Notes: generated from the letters alone by a model not told the origin. 64,000 nt of DNA from Verrucomicrobiia bacterium (GCA_035629175.1 DASPIL010000031.1:32243-96242), one strand, 5' to 3'; shown: positions 25,735 to 36,360, counted from the stretch's first letter. Program-made: numbers and translations.

Positions 25735-26736
25735 CTAATTGGTCGTGGAAGCGGCGGCGCTCAAGGCATCTTGCGATGAGATCCTCCCGCCTTGCGGGGG
25801 CGCGGAGATCTTGACCAGGCCGTAGGGCTGGTAATTAGGAGTTCGTCTGCGTTCGTGGTTGAGATGCCGGAGATATGCGATTCTTCGAATGAGGTTCAAT
25901 TCCCAGAGTTCCAATCCTTCCGATTGGATGTTCTTTCCGGCGGCGAGTACCCGCTTCATAAAGAGCCTTAAAGCCGCACGACCGGCGTGATACGTGGGCG
26001 ACTCGATGGATTGATGCTTCCAGTGCCACGCCACATAGGCTTCCGACTCCCCTTCGCCCTTGGCTCGATCCAACAGCGCCGCTCGCGAAAGCCGATCGGG
26101 TAAAAAATGATGCTCCATCTCGGCTTCAACGGCCATCCGCAGACGAAACCCTGCGCGTTTCACCTGAAACGAAAACAGCGAGTCATCCCAGAATCCAAGC
26201 CTTCCCGGTCCAAGCTCGGGATCGAATCCTGGTACTCGCGTCAAAACGTTGCGGGAAAACGCCATGTTCGCGCCCACCATGGCTTCAGGTTCTTGCCGAT
26301 TGAGGTTTTCTGTGGAGGTCAGCATGCCCCGATGAGTCGACGTCATCCAACTACGCAACAGATGCGGCGCAATGCGAACCGTACCCACCGTGGCGTCGGC
26401 ACGATCCGCGGCAATCGGCTCGACGAGCGACCGCAGCCAGCCCGGGCTCGGTCGAACGTCGTCGTCGGTAAAGACGATGATCTGACCGCTGGCGACGGCC
26501 ATTCCTGCGTGCCGGGCATTAACCTGGCCGCGGTTAGGTTCGAACACGTACCTCACCTCGAAGCCTGGAATCTCGGCCCGCTGAGCGACTTCCTGTGTTC
26601 CATCCGTGGAACCATTGTCGGCGATAATCACCTCGGCCGTCCCGTGTTCCAACGGGAGGACAACCCGGAAGTTCTGCAGCGTTTGGCGCAGAGAATCCGC
26701 GCGGTTGCGAGTGCAGATGATGATCGAAACATTCAT
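25735..26736 (-). CDS. Glycosyltransferase family 2
   Basis: 333 residues. MNVSIIICTRNRADSLRQTL, IADNGSTDGTQEV, and VFTDDDVRPSPGWL. Paralogue of 22370-23374: same length, same GANMAFSRNVL and PGRLGFWDDSLFSFQV segments, and the same HHF plus R-A-K-G pattern later. It ends with a low-complexity tail rather than a helix. Fifteen bases separate its start from the upstream GT2. Confidence 0.9.
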   Translation of the reverse strand: MNVSIIICTRNRADSLRQTLQNFRVVLPLEHGTAEVIIADNGSTDGTQEVAQRAEIPGFEVRYVFEPNRGQVNARHAGMAVASGQIIVFTDDDVRPSPGWLRSLVEPIAADRADATVGTVRIAPHLLRSWMTSTHRGMLTSTENLNRQEPEAMVGANMAFSRNVLTRVPGFDPELGPGRLGFWDDSLFSFQVKRAGFRLRMAVEAEMEHHFLPDRLSRAALLDRAKGEGESEAYVAWHWKHQSIESPTYHAGRAALRLFMKRVLAAGKNIQSEGLELWELNLIRRIAYLRHLNHERRRTPNYQPYGLVKISAPPQGGRISSQDALSAAASTTN

Positions 26737-26751
26737 GCGGCAAAAAGCGCT

Positions 26752-27717
26752 TCAGTGATTCACTCGGGCAGCCAGGGCGGGGGCGAAAGCCTGCTTGGTC
26801 ATCCCCTTGACGCAGGTTTTCACCAGGCGCATCTGAGCCCAAAATCCTTCGCCAGCTGCGGTCGAAAGAACGGCGTGGCGCAGGCCGGCCACATAGTAGC
26901 GATTGGCCGTCGCCTGCCGCGCGTAAGTGAGCCGGCGCAACGGCTCCTTCGTTGGGATGATCTGTTTGGAAACGATTGCGTCGACGTTTAGAACGACATT
27001 TCGGCGTTGTGCCGCAGCCGTCAGCGCCATTCGCTTCATTTCAGACCACGTCGTGAATTTTCGGTGATTGATGCTTTCCGGATGCTGGCGCCACAGGAGA
27101 AGAATCTCTGGCAGATTGACTGCTTTGCCGATTTCTGCCAGGCGAAGGAACAGATCAAGGTCCTGCGTTGTGGTAAAACGCTCGTCGTAACCGCCAACAT
27201 CCCGGACGGCTTGCGTGCGCATCATCACGACGGGATGGGTCATAGCCCCGCCATCCCCATTCAGCAGCCGCCGATCGATGTCTTCGTGCTGAAATGCCAC
27301 ACCGCGTTTTCCAATCGGCCAGCCGCGGGAATCCACGAGCAACACTTCGCTTCCGACAATAACGAGTTCAGGATTCTGATCGAAGGCGCGCAGCTGAATT
27401 TCGAAGCGCTGGGGCAGGGAGATGTCATCAGCGTCCATGCGCGCGATGAATTTCCCTCTAGCGCGCCGAATGGCGAGATTCAGGGACTTGGTCAGTCCCT
27501 GGTTCGGCGTGTCGATGACGATCACCCGGCGGTCGGCGCGAGCCAGTTTGGAAAGCAATCTGGCGCTGCCGTCAACAGAACCGTCGTTGACGATCAAGAA
27601 TTCGAAGTCGGCAAAAGTTTGGTCAAGAATGCTTCGAACGGCAGAGCGCAGGTACTTTTGTCCGTTGTGGACGGACATGATAACCGATACCCGAGGCTCC
27701 GCAGCGTCTGCGATCAT
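26752..27717 (-). CDS. Glycosyltransferase family 2
   Basis: 321 residues. VSVIMSVHNGQKYLRSAVRSIL, IVNDGSVDGSARLL, IARMDADDISLPQRFEIQ (the DADD metal site) and a later HPVVMMRTQAVRDVGGYDE. This is the common 'DADDIS' GT2 subgroup found in O-antigen loci. ATGA overlap (27717-27714) with the upstream methyltransferase gene. Confidence 0.92.
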   Translation of the reverse strand: MIADAAEPRVSVIMSVHNGQKYLRSAVRSILDQTFADFEFLIVNDGSVDGSARLLSKLARADRRVIVIDTPNQGLTKSLNLAIRRARGKFIARMDADDISLPQRFEIQLRAFDQNPELVIVGSEVLLVDSRGWPIGKRGVAFQHEDIDRRLLNGDGGAMTHPVVMMRTQAVRDVGGYDERFTTTQDLDLFLRLAEIGKAVNLPEILLLWRQHPESINHRKFTTWSEMKRMALTAAAQRRNVVLNVDAIVSKQIIPTKEPLRRLTYARQATANRYYVAGLRHAVLSTAAGEGFWAQMRLVKTCVKGMTKQAFAPALAARVNH

Positions 27718-28601
27718 ACCTTTTTTCGCAACGTGACCGTAACGCCGGAGGTGATCAAATCATTAAAGGTCAAGTGCCGGCCTTGGAAACATGTCGGAAA
27801 CTCCGAAACCAAATTCAGGTGATCAGCGTCAACGTGCCATTGAAGGTTCAGAATTTCGACATCGGGGCGATTCCAGAGGGCGTCAAATTGATGTGCTCTC
27901 CAGCGGTTCAAAGCTTGGAGTTCGGACCGCTTTTTGCCCAAGTCCCAGATTCCGATTTCCTCAAGTTTCCTTTGTATGAAACTGTCAGAGAAAAGGAACT
28001 GCGGATATGGCATTCTCAGCATTCGGTACGCGTGCAACCCCCAAGGCGAACAATAAAGGGGGTTGAAACTAAAATGCAGGATCCCATCGGGCCGAGTAAT
28101 TCGCAGAACCTCGTTGAAGGCCTTCGCTGGATCTGGAAAATGTTCAAACGAGTTGTAGCTAAGCGAGAAATCGAAACGTGCATCCTCGAATGGCAAGCGC
28201 TGGCAGCAATCCGCCTTCACGAAGTCGAGCGATTTTGCTGCGTCCGTTCGCCAGTCTTCCAGATCGGACAACATCATTCTATGACCGAAAGTTTGAAGGA
28301 GAGTCGGAAGCATTCCATCCCCAGTTCCCAGATCGAATCCTTTTAAGCCTGGTTTTTCGAGGCCTGGCAATTTCAACACGTCTAGTGCTCGTTCGCTTGC
28401 ACGTCGAAAAATGCTGAATGGATCATAGCCGTACTCCGGGCGAGGTTGGTAACGCCCTTGCAGCTCCGCGAACCTTTCTTCCGCAGGCCGGCAGTCTTCC
28501 TTACCCGGCTGAACCAGCGCCTGTTTTGCCGAGTTCCGTAATTCCGCCCGGCGTTTGGATTGGCTCAACCGCGCAATCCTTGACGTGACTTGCTTGATCA
28601 A
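27714..28601 (-). CDS. Class I SAM-dependent methyltransferase
   Basis: 295 residues. SAM-binding motif [19 protein letters not shown] (about 98-115), acidic LSDLEDW after it, and [29 protein letters not shown] as motif post-I/II, so Methyltransf_11 type. In a polysaccharide locus it probably methylates a sugar or chain end; the substrate cannot be read. ATGA coupling downstream and 4-base overlap upstream (start 28601, upstream stop 28598) place it between a GT2 and a hexapeptide acyltransferase. Confidence 0.87.
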   Translation of the reverse strand: MIKQVTSRIARLSQSKRRAELRNSAKQALVQPGKEDCRPAEERFAELQGRYQPRPEYGYDPFSIFRRASERALDVLKLPGLEKPGLKGFDLGTGDGMLPTLLQTFGHRMMLSDLEDWRTDAAKSLDFVKADCCQRLPFEDARFDFSLSYNSFEHFPDPAKAFNEVLRITRPDGILHFSFNPLYCSPWGLHAYRMLRMPYPQFLFSDSFIQRKLEEIGIWDLGKKRSELQALNRWRAHQFDALWNRPDVEILNLQWHVDADHLNLVSEFPTCFQGRHLTFNDLITSGVTVTLRKKV

Positions 28602-29200
28602 GATCGTTCCTTAATGAGTTTTGCGGGTACTCCGCCAAAAATTCCGTTGGATGAAAGGTCTTTGTTGATAACGGAGCCAGCTGCTGCGACAACTCCGTCG
28701 CCTATAGTTACGCCATCCAATATCCTCACCCCGCCCCCTATCCAAACATCGTTCCCGATTTGGATGCCTCTCTTCGAGAGAGGCTGGAGGTTCATGGGTG
28801 TGCCGTTGAGTTCGATTCCATGGTTAGCAGGAATCACCAAGCAATGTGCAGCGAATCTCACGTAGTTTCCCCCTGTCAGCCCTCCATGTCCATAGAGCAC
28901 GGAATAGTGTTGCACGCCGCAGTCGCTGCCAAAGGTGATGTGTCCGCCATACGGCGACAAAATTGCTCCGCGTCGGAGGGAAGCTCGTTCGCCAAATACC
29001 ACTTCACCTCCTGTGCGGAGGTCGAATATTACTCCACCGTCAACTTGGCTCCCTTTTCCGAGCTTAACGCGCCGTGGATCGCCCAAGATGATAACGTCAT
29101 CTGCGAACTGAACTTCAGGATTGTTCCGACGCAACGCGGCCATAGCCCGTTTGCGCGTTGAAAGATCGCGAAGTAGGTCGATCAATTCGAACAGAATCAC
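28598..29200 (-). CDS. Hexapeptide-repeat acyltransferase (GTG start)
   Basis: 200 residues. The start is set by the sequence: GTG at 29200 overlaps the TGA of the ABC ATPase (GTGA) and has GGAG six bases upstream; the longer open frame to 29284 would run deep into the ATPase gene. The left-handed beta-helix repeats are clear ([56 protein letters not shown]) and it ends [14 protein letters not shown]. Members O- or N-acetylate sugars from acetyl-CoA. An HxxxH-like catalytic His is present in the [10 protein letters not shown] segment. Confidence 0.88.
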   Translation of the reverse strand: MILFELIDLLRDLSTRKRAMAALRRNNPEVQFADDVIILGDPRRVKLGKGSQVDGGVIFDLRTGGEVVFGERASLRRGAILSPYGGHITFGSDCGVQHYSVLYGHGGLTGGNYVRFAAHCLVIPANHGIELNGTPMNLQPLSKRGIQIGNDVWIGGGVRILDGVTIGDGVVAAAGSVINKDLSSNGIFGGVPAKLIKERS

Positions 29201-30465
29201 AGGGCGCTCCACCGGGTTTGAAGCTGGAGTTTCCCATGCGATGCACCGGTCCTCCGGATGTTCAGTCGAACGTGCCGTTTCCAATCAAGAATCTCGGAGC
29301 TCTGCTTATCTAAAGCGCAGAAGAAAAACTCAACGTAGTCCGCATTAATTGGTAGTGCTGGAAATTGAACCTGAAAATGGCCGTTCACATTCAAAAAACC
29401 AAAAGGGTGGCCCTCTGAAATATTCGTGCCTTGGAAAAGAATCCCCTCACGATCTCTCATGATCAGATCCAAAACTGGTGGATGGGGAAGATCACCCCGA
29501 CGTTCGTAGTCGATTTCGAGCGTGACGGAATCGCCAACACTAATTTCGTTGACCTCTCTGCCTTCGGAATCCCGAAAACGTGCCGCAGTAAACGCCACCT
29601 TGCCTGACCCGTAAACACGCGACCAGTCGGTCCGTTCGGCGCTGCCATTCGCATCAGCTTGATGCATGTCGCGCAGGAAAGTATCGATCCCCGTTTCCCG
29701 GTCGCCGCTGTGCGCAATTTGTCCGCGTTTCAGATACAGGACCTTGTCACAGTAGCGGGATATCTGATGCATGTTGTGCGAAACCAGGATGAAGGCAGTG
29801 CCTCGTTCGCGGAACTCTGCAAGCGTGTTGAAGCATTTCGCCTGGAACGCAACGTCGCCGACCGCCAGGACCTCATCGAGCAACAGGACGTCCGGATCGG
29901 TTTTCGCTGCAATGGCGAACCCCAGGCGAACCGCCATCCCCGAGGAATAGCTCTGCACAGGAGCGTCGATGAACTCCCGGATTTCGGCAAAATCAATGAT
30001 CTCCTCAATTTTCGCGTCAATCTGAGACTTGGTGAGGCCAAGAACCGCACCGTTGACGTAGATGTTCTCACGACCGCTGAGTATGGGATTGAATCCCGCA
30101 CCGAGGGCAATCAAGGCCCCGATCCGTCCGCGCATCTCGATCCTGCCGGAATCGGGCGTGATGAGCCCATTGAGCATTTTCAGGAGCGTGGTTTTGCCCG
30201 CGCCATTATGGCCGATCAGACCGATGCATTCACTCCGGCGCAGTTCAAACGAGACGTTGTTTACAGCCCAGAATTCGGAGGAGCGCAAAGGGCTTTGAGC
30301 AGTTCCGTTGGAGGTTCGTTTGGAAAAGGGGAGCAAGTCGGCGACGATGTCGTTGACGCCGTACCACAAACTCTTCTTCAGACTACGGCAGAACTTTTTG
30401 CTTACCTTGTCGACCCGGACCAATACTTCGTTGCTCTTCATCGGAGATCTCAAAGAACGCGGCAT
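29197..30465 (-). CDS. ABC-transporter ATP-binding protein with substrate-binding C-domain (Wzt-like)
   Basis: 422 residues from ATG 30465, two bases after the permease TGA; ATG 30441 ([13 protein letters not shown]) is nearly as good and has GAGATC upstream. The ATPase domain has Walker [13 protein letters not shown], signature [15 protein letters not shown], Walker [14 protein letters not shown] and the H-loop SHN. A ~140-residue C-terminal domain (from about [11 protein letters not shown]) is the Wzt_C-type beta-sandwich that recognises the chain end in ABC-exported polysaccharides. With 30468-31346 it forms the exporter. The open frame further upstream (to 31212) is an antisense-free shadow of the permease and is not used. 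Confidence 0.93.
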   Translation of the reverse strand: MPRSLRSPMKSNEVLVRVDKVSKKFCRSLKKSLWYGVNDIVADLLPFSKRTSNGTAQSPLRSSEFWAVNNVSFELRRSECIGLIGHNGAGKTTLLKMLNGLITPDSGRIEMRGRIGALIALGAGFNPILSGRENIYVNGAVLGLTKSQIDAKIEEIIDFAEIREFIDAPVQSYSSGMAVRLGFAIAAKTDPDVLLLDEVLAVGDVAFQAKCFNTLAEFRERGTAFILVSHNMHQISRYCDKVLYLKRGQIAHSGDRETGIDTFLRDMHQADANGSAERTDWSRVYGSGKVAFTAARFRDSEGREVNEISVGDSVTLEIDYERRGDLPHPPVLDLIMRDREGILFQGTNISEGHPFGFLNVNGHFQVQFPALPINADYVEFFFCALDKQSSEILDWKRHVRLNIRRTGASHGKLQLQTRWSAL

Positions 30466-30467
30466 AA

Positions 30468-31346
30468 TCAGTTGCCAGACCGCGAAATGATATGCGGCAA
30501 CGCGAGGCGATAGAACACCCAGCCCACGAAGGACAGGAGGATTGCCACGCCCAAGATGCAAGCGAGTTGGGAAACGTTTCCATTTGAGCCCGTGGTCAAC
30601 CAATCCCTGGAAGCCGTTATCAGAGGCGCGACGGGGTTCCATTCCATGATTCGTCCAGCGAAGCCGCCGCTTGGCTTGGGATAAACCACGGGCGTGAGGA
30701 ACATCAGGAACATCGTGACCATCGGAATCATTTGTTGAATGTCGTTGTAGAGCAAACCCAGCGGCGTCAACAGGACGCCAATCGTGAAACCCAGGCAAAT
30801 GAGCGCGAGGATCCCCAACGGAAACAGCACGATCGTGGAAGGCGGAGTGATCTTGAACCAGATCATCACTGCTACGAGCAGCACGAGACGGATCAGAAAG
30901 TTGAAGAGCACGGTCGCCAAGCCTGAGAGCAAAAGCGCTTCCCGGGGGAAGTTGATGCGGGTGAGCATCGGTTTTGCGGCCGCAACGGTCTTCAGAGGGG
31001 TATTCAATGCGTCCACGAAAACCTGCCAAATGAGCGTGCCGATGATTGCGAAGGCAGGGTAGGGGATCGGAGTCTCCTTGATGGAGACGACGCCGTTGGC
31101 GTTCAGGAACACAAAAGGGAGGCTGGCGATCAACGGCGGAACAAACGCCCAAATATAACCAAACACGCTTTGGCGAAACTGTGCGCTGCGATCCCGCACA
31201 AATAACCGCCATGCAAGCCCGCGCGAGGCGATAAGGTCGCGGAACATCCGCTTAAGCAGCAATCCCGGATTTTTTAGCGGGGATTCGGGGCTGTAAACTG
31301 TGACAGGAAGGTCAAGCATGGCTGGGGCGTTGCAGGGATGGGTCAA
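30468..31346 (-). CDS. ABC-2 type polysaccharide export permease (Wzm-like)
   Basis: 292 residues with six or so membrane segments and the ABC2-membrane signature (LFVRDRSAQFRQSVFGYIWAFVPPL near the N-terminus, and the LTPVVYPKP loop). Partner of the Wzt-like ATPase immediately downstream; together they would move lipid-linked glycan across the inner membrane. ATGA overlap with the O-antigen polymerase-like gene upstream. No separate Wzx flippase was seen in the window. Confidence 0.92.
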   Translation of the reverse strand: MTHPCNAPAMLDLPVTVYSPESPLKNPGLLLKRMFRDLIASRGLAWRLFVRDRSAQFRQSVFGYIWAFVPPLIASLPFVFLNANGVVSIKETPIPYPAFAIIGTLIWQVFVDALNTPLKTVAAAKPMLTRINFPREALLLSGLATVLFNFLIRLVLLVAVMIWFKITPPSTIVLFPLGILALICLGFTIGVLLTPLGLLYNDIQQMIPMVTMFLMFLTPVVYPKPSGGFAGRIMEWNPVAPLITASRDWLTTGSNGNVSQLACILGVAILLSFVGWVFYRLALPHIISRSGN

Positions 31347-32668
31347 TGAGACCAGACCGGCGTTTGGGTTCGTTCTGAATCGTCAATCGAGTCGGAGACA
31401 ATTTCCGGTTCGGTGACAACTTTTTGACCCACGGCCACCAGGCCAGGGATGGCTCCAAGGAGCGAATAGAAGAACACGTACATCTGGTCGAAATAGGAAA
31501 TGGAAATGAATGAGACCGCGTGTGCGGCCAACGCAGCGGCGGCGCACCAAAGGGTGATCTCCCGTGGATCCCCGTCACTTCGCATCTCGCGCATCCGCCG
31601 CAACAACATCCGAAAGCTGACTACGATGAAGGCAATCAAACACAGGCTCAATCCGAGGCCTCCCGTCACGCCCAAGTGCAGGTAGTAATTGGTCAGGTCG
31701 ACCATGTTTGGATTCCAGCGCACGCCTGACGACATCCAATGCCGCGTGTAATCGGTGCCCCAGAGCCACCATTCGCCGAGGTACTTGAAACCCTGGTCAA
31801 TCAGCTTAGCGCGGTGCCATCCGGTGCTGCCACCGACGAGATCCAGACTCGCCATGATGTACCAAGGTCCCCGGCCCTTGGCGATATTGTAGACAAAACC
31901 CAGAATGACGGCGGTCCAAACCAGATGCGGTACGAGATACCGCCAGCGCCACATGAAGATGGCCGCCATTGTGACTGCCACAGCGGCGAGCGGGCCGCTG
32001 GAAGATGAGGCGAGAACAACGCCGAAACAGGCCGTGAACCCCAGCACGCCGGCAACTCGCCTGCGCGAGCGCCAGAGGAGATACGCAAATGGCAACGCCG
32101 TTGCCCCACAGGTTCCCGCAAGAATCGGGTGCCGGAATGGACCTTGCGCGCGCACGCGTTCTTCTCGAACCGCGGCCTCCGTACTGCCGCCCAGGGATCG
32201 GTAAACATTCTTGCGGGTGCGATTTTCTATGCTGAGCCCAACGGCGAGCGGGAGAATGATAATCGGGAGAATAAAGGCGTAGCGTCGGAAACTCTCGAAA
32301 TCCGGCAGATACGCGCGGGCAAACAAATAGGTTCCAAGGACATTGATCACCAATCCAACGCGCGCCTTGAAGGGCGAAGGGAAGTAGAAGTCCGCCGTGT
32401 GTCCGATCGAACTCACCACTGCAACCACGGAAAAGAGCAGCATGAACTGATCAAGCCGCGAATTCTTGTCCCACTTTAAAAATCCCCCTGCCACGGCACG
32501 GGCCAGCCCGATCACAATGAGTATTCGGGCAGTTGTGAACTGTGGCAGGAATTCCACGTTCCCGATCTGGCAGCCGGCCACCATCAGTGGCACGAACGCC
32601 CATCGCCTGGGAAGGGCGACCTGCGCGACGACTAGCGACAGGACGAATACGAGAAAAATCGGATTCAC
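31343..32668 (-). CDS. O-antigen polymerase/ligase family protein (Wzy/WaaL-like)
   Basis: 441 residues with about ten membrane segments separated by charged loops, and the periplasmic loop in the second half with the Wzy_C-like RVRAQGPFRHPILAGTCGA and ASSSSGPLAAVAVT patterns. This family polymerises repeat units or ligates polymer to lipid. Its presence beside an ABC exporter is unusual (see findings). The ATGA overlap with the permease shows coupled expression. Confidence 0.85.
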   Translation of the reverse strand: MNPIFLVFVLSLVVAQVALPRRWAFVPLMVAGCQIGNVEFLPQFTTARILIVIGLARAVAGGFLKWDKNSRLDQFMLLFSVVAVVSSIGHTADFYFPSPFKARVGLVINVLGTYLFARAYLPDFESFRRYAFILPIIILPLAVGLSIENRTRKNVYRSLGGSTEAAVREERVRAQGPFRHPILAGTCGATALPFAYLLWRSRRRVAGVLGFTACFGVVLASSSSGPLAAVAVTMAAIFMWRWRYLVPHLVWTAVILGFVYNIAKGRGPWYIMASLDLVGGSTGWHRAKLIDQGFKYLGEWWLWGTDYTRHWMSSGVRWNPNMVDLTNYYLHLGVTGGLGLSLCLIAFIVVSFRMLLRRMREMRSDGDPREITLWCAAAALAAHAVSFISISYFDQMYVFFYSLLGAIPGLVAVGQKVVTEPEIVSDSIDDSERTQTPVWSH

Positions 32669-32743
32669 CGGGAGAAACTGAATCGAGCCGGAACGGCGGC
32701 CTCCTAAGGACCCTACAATCGAAAAGCCGCTGCAGCGGCCGTT

Positions 32744-34996
32744 CTATTTCTTGCTTTCAACCCGAAGGTTGAGCGGTGGAACTATTTCCGCGACCTTCTT
32801 GTCGTCAAACCATGCAAATCCGAAGACACCGGCGTCCTGCATCGATTTGCTGATCGAGTTGCCGTCTGCGCTCGGCAGCGCCCTGACCCATCGCGCCGCG
32901 TTGCTCACGACATTGGGCCATCCGTCATTGAGCAGGAGGAGTTGAGTGAAACGAGCAGGCAGTTGAGGAACCGGATCCTTTGCGCCAATAAAGGTTCCAT
33001 TCGATGCTCGTTCGAAAGCGATCTCGAGCCGCGCATCACGTTTATTGTTGCCCCATATCCGAGCCATGTTCGCCCAGACTTGCAGGTGAATTCCCATCAG
33101 ACCGGACGAAAAATATGCCGCCTTGTCCTGCCACGTCGCAAAGGGATACCTGTTGGTTCCCCATTGTTGATTTTCACTCATCAACAGGGATTCCGTTCCA
33201 TTCTCAGAAAGGCCCGTGAACCATTGCAAATTGGGGAAGCCTCGTCGGGTTCCAGTCGCATCGAACAATGCTTCCTTCCACGTATAACGATCTTCATCGT
33301 ACGGACAGAGGGGATACGTCGTCTGATTCGTTCCAAAACCGCTTGTGCCATAGTATGGTGTCGAGTACTCGCGCAGGATCATGGCTATGGACTGGGCGCA
33401 CATCATTCGCGCACCACCCCACATCCCTGGCGCGCCCAAGGCGGTCATGTCGGCAGACCATTGCATCGCCTCGTAGACAAACCCCGCGAATTTGTCGCGG
33501 ATAAAATAATCTTCGACTGCTGTAATTCCTCCGTCCACCTGATCGCTGCGAAAGTTCGCCACCATGATGTCATACGCGAAAATGCCCTTGAGAATCGGAA
33601 GAGAATCGTAATATCCGCGATAGTGCAGCTCTCGTGTGGGAATGGAATCGGAGGAGTGCTGGAGTTCGAAACCCAGCGGATCGGTATTCCTCGTCTGTTC
33701 CAACAACATTTCCTTTGCGTAAACTCCATGGGAACGAGAAGCCCCGCTCCTTGCGAAATCAAAACCTTCCACTTTGGCGACAAACGCATTCTCCAAGGCG
33801 TAAGCGCCACCGACGCGATCGCCTCGGCGATGTCCTTTATCCCAACTCTCCTGTCCTGTGACCTCGGAGCGGCTCTTATACGCTAAATAGGTTGCAGCGT
33901 AGGGTGGGCGGTGCAAACGGTTCCTGACGGTGGAGTATCCAGCGCTGTCCACCCAGAGGTAGGTTCCATGTGGTTCGTGGCGGCTTGGAAATTCGGGGTC
34001 TTTCACCACAATACGCGTTTTCGTGAAAGCCTGTTTGCCGGCGTAATAGTAGTCCAGAGTGTTGGTTCCGCGGGAGAACTCCGTATGTGAAATCACGACC
34101 GAATTGCCCTTCGCGCCCTGAAATTCGCCGCCATTGATGCGATAGAACACCTCGTTTCCATAGATGTCGCGCAATTCAATCGAAACCGCCCCATCGGTGC
34201 CAGCGGACAAATACGTGATCTGGGGCACGAGTTTCGGCGTCCAGTAAGCCTTTGGAGGAGTTGTGTAGAACTGCCCCGTGCCAGTGGCCCTCATCGTAAG
34301 GCAGGGCGTTTTGGGATTAACAACGAGTTGTACGGTTTTTCCGTCGGAGGCATACCATGCCTGATCGACGAAGTTGCTGGTCGCGACATATCGGGCCCAC
34401 AAGAAAGCACGATCATCATCAGCATATGCGAGAGTGTGCCATTCATCACCGAACGAATCGAGCAGGCCCCGAAAATAGGTGCCACCCTTTGATTTGGTGA
34501 CGTCGGATGAAGGGCCGACGGAACCGACAACGGGAACTCCAGGTTCGAATTGGATTTCTTTAAGCGTGAAACCGGTGCCAGCGGCAGGAAGTACAAAATT
34601 GGCGTCGGTTCCAGCCGAGTTCATCGCCCACTTGTATTTGTATTGCCGATCACGGTCGATTTTGTAGCGGATAATGCCCTCGTCTCCGCTGTTAGCGATT
34701 CCATCCTTCCCATTAGCTCCAATCTTTTGGCGTCCTCCCTCCGTGCTGTGGTAATAGGCGACATTGCGAGCATTATGTGAGAAGGCGATCTTCGTCGTGT
34801 CACGAATGTAGACGACTTTGTGGTCATCCAGCAGTTTGTCGTGGAAATAGTACTCCTCGTAGTAGTCGACTCCCTTTTCCCCGCCCCACGTGACGTCGAT
34901 GCCTGACTTGTAGTTGGTCAATTCACTGTCCATCGCAATGACACTCCGGGCCCAGAGGACCCCTAGAATAGTCAAGCATCTGATGCAATTACTCAT
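32744..34996 (-). CDS. Secreted protein of unknown family, possibly polysaccharide-active
   Basis: 750 residues from ATG 34996, which begins a signal-like N-terminus (MSNCIRCLTILGVLWARSVIA); the frame is open to 35212 but upstream residues are not protein-like and the neighbouring gene occupies them. I recognise no family. The first ~320 residues look beta-rich; the second half, with many W/Y/H residues and helical segments (SWDKGHRRGDRVGGAYALEN, MWGGARMMCAQSIAMILREY), resembles the alpha/alpha-toroid part of polysaccharide lyases such as heparinase- or alginate-lyase-like enzymes. A lyase or modifying enzyme for the exported polymer is a weak inference. Confidence 0.65.
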   Translation of the reverse strand: MSNCIRCLTILGVLWARSVIAMDSELTNYKSGIDVTWGGEKGVDYYEEYYFHDKLLDDHKVVYIRDTTKIAFSHNARNVAYYHSTEGGRQKIGANGKDGIANSGDEGIIRYKIDRDRQYKYKWAMNSAGTDANFVLPAAGTGFTLKEIQFEPGVPVVGSVGPSSDVTKSKGGTYFRGLLDSFGDEWHTLAYADDDRAFLWARYVATSNFVDQAWYASDGKTVQLVVNPKTPCLTMRATGTGQFYTTPPKAYWTPKLVPQITYLSAGTDGAVSIELRDIYGNEVFYRINGGEFQGAKGNSVVISHTEFSRGTNTLDYYYAGKQAFTKTRIVVKDPEFPSRHEPHGTYLWVDSAGYSTVRNRLHRPPYAATYLAYKSRSEVTGQESWDKGHRRGDRVGGAYALENAFVAKVEGFDFARSGASRSHGVYAKEMLLEQTRNTDPLGFELQHSSDSIPTRELHYRGYYDSLPILKGIFAYDIMVANFRSDQVDGGITAVEDYFIRDKFAGFVYEAMQWSADMTALGAPGMWGGARMMCAQSIAMILREYSTPYYGTSGFGTNQTTYPLCPYDEDRYTWKEALFDATGTRRGFPNLQWFTGLSENGTESLLMSENQQWGTNRYPFATWQDKAAYFSSGLMGIHLQVWANMARIWGNNKRDARLEIAFERASNGTFIGAKDPVPQLPARFTQLLLLNDGWPNVVSNAARWVRALPSADGNSISKSMQDAGVFGFAWFDDKKVAEIVPPLNLRVESKK

Positions 34997-35100
34997 AGCG
35001 GCACATTCTAGCAGCAGGCAAGCCAGTCGCAAATTCTTCGGGGTTTTAAAGCGAATTACTGCACGATGGAAATTGAGGCACCAGGGTGTCCAATGGCGCA

Positions 35101-36360
35101 TCAAACTTCGATCGTCGCAGGACCCGGTACGGGCAGAGCCTCGGTGCCAACCAAATGCTTTGGAAGTGCACCTCGGTAGGTGTCCATCAAACGGTCGATT
35201 TTTTTCCCCCACATCGCCAGCGACTCGATGCGTTGCAGGGCGGCGGCAGACATTTTGGGCAGTTGTTCCGGATTCTGAGAAAATGACGCAATCGCATCGG
35301 CCAAGGCTTTGGAGTATTGTTCCGGGTTTGACGGTTCCACCCGGATTCCGCAGTTCTCCGTCACGACGTGAGCAGGTCCGCCTTTGGTACTCGTGATCAC
35401 TGGAAGCCCACGACTCATAGCTTCAAACACGACGTTACCGCTCGGTTCGCGAAAACTGGGGAAGAAGAAGACGTCGGCTTCGTCGCATCGCGCAAACACT
35501 TCGCATCGCGGGCGTCGGCCGTGGAATCTTACCCGGTCGCCTATACCCAGATCCTGCGCAAGTAGGCGGCAATCGGCTAATGAATCTCCGTCGCCGAGGA
35601 CGTCGAGTTCGACGTGGCATTTTTTTGCGGCGATCGCTACAGCGCGAATGGCATCCAGCACGCCCTTGGTCCGAATGATTCGCCCGGCATACAGCAAACG
35701 CAGCGGGCGCCCAGGTGAGGGCGCGGACTTGGGAGACGCGGCAACCTGCTCGATCCCGGTCTCTGCCATGACTTCGAACCGGTGGAGTGGAATATGCCGC
35801 AGCAAATCCCTTACATAGGGCGCCACCCCGAGCACGACATTGGCTCCCGAATAGGATCCCCGCAGCCAGGGATCGATTCTTAACCTGAGCTGATCGAGAT
35901 GCCGGAGTTTTCGAAACCATTGGCGGTCGGTGCCTTGGCTCTTGAATCCTTTTGGGGTCGGCAGACTTCCGGCCAAAGGCCCAATGATATACGGAACTCC
36001 AAGTCCCCGCGCGGGGCAGGGGTAACGCAGCGCCAACGGATTGATCTGGTGAACCAAATCGATTTTATCGCCGCGTTCGATCGCATGTTTAAGCCAGCGC
36101 CGCGCGCGGCTGTAAAACAGCACGTAGGAAGGTTTCAACTCCCAATTGAGGCGTCGGAGGCGATTCGGCGGTTTCACATCAGGCCAGTTGACGACCTCCC
36201 GGGCCGAGACAGGTGAATGGTCCGGGTGCCATCCTGTTTGATGCGTCGTAAGAACGGTGGCGTCGCATCGTTCCGAGATTCCTTGAACCCATTTGTACGT
36301 GCTCCAGCTTTCGCCTGCGGCATCGCGACTATAGAACGGTGCGATGAGAACGACGCGCAT
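35101..36360 (-). CDS. Glycosyltransferase, family 4 type
   Basis: 419 residues. RVVLIAPFYSRDAAGESWSTYKWV at the N-terminus, LVHQINPLALRYPC, C-domain RLLYAGRIIRTKGVLDAIRAV and FFFPSFREPSGNVVFEAMSRGLPVI (E-x7-E). It fits the Glyco_trans_1_4/GT4 type used for O-antigen sugars. The 104-base gap to the secreted protein downstream and 6 bases to the GT2 upstream suggest this gene belongs with the upstream group. Confidence 0.9.
   Translation of the reverse strand: MRVVLIAPFYSRDAAGESWSTYKWVQGISERCDATVLTTHQTGWHPDHSPVSAREVVNWPDVKPPNRLRRLNWELKPSYVLFYSRARRWLKHAIERGDKIDLVHQINPLALRYPCPARGLGVPYIIGPLAGSLPTPKGFKSQGTDRQWFRKLRHLDQLRLRIDPWLRGSYSGANVVLGVAPYVRDLLRHIPLHRFEVMAETGIEQVAASPKSAPSPGRPLRLLYAGRIIRTKGVLDAIRAVAIAAKKCHVELDVLGDGDSLADCRLLAQDLGIGDRVRFHGRRPRCEVFARCDEADVFFFPSFREPSGNVVFEAMSRGLPVITSTKGGPAHVVTENCGIRVEPSNPEQYSKALADAIASFSQNPEQLPKMSAAALQRIESLAMWGKKIDRLMDTYRGALPKHLVGTEALPVPGPATIEV

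Noticed and set aside
29197..31212. A single 671-codon ABC protein fused to a long N-terminal part
   Set aside because: Residues before the ATPase (to about 30465) are the other-frame reading of the permease gene; the ATPase family starts at ATG 30465 or 30441.
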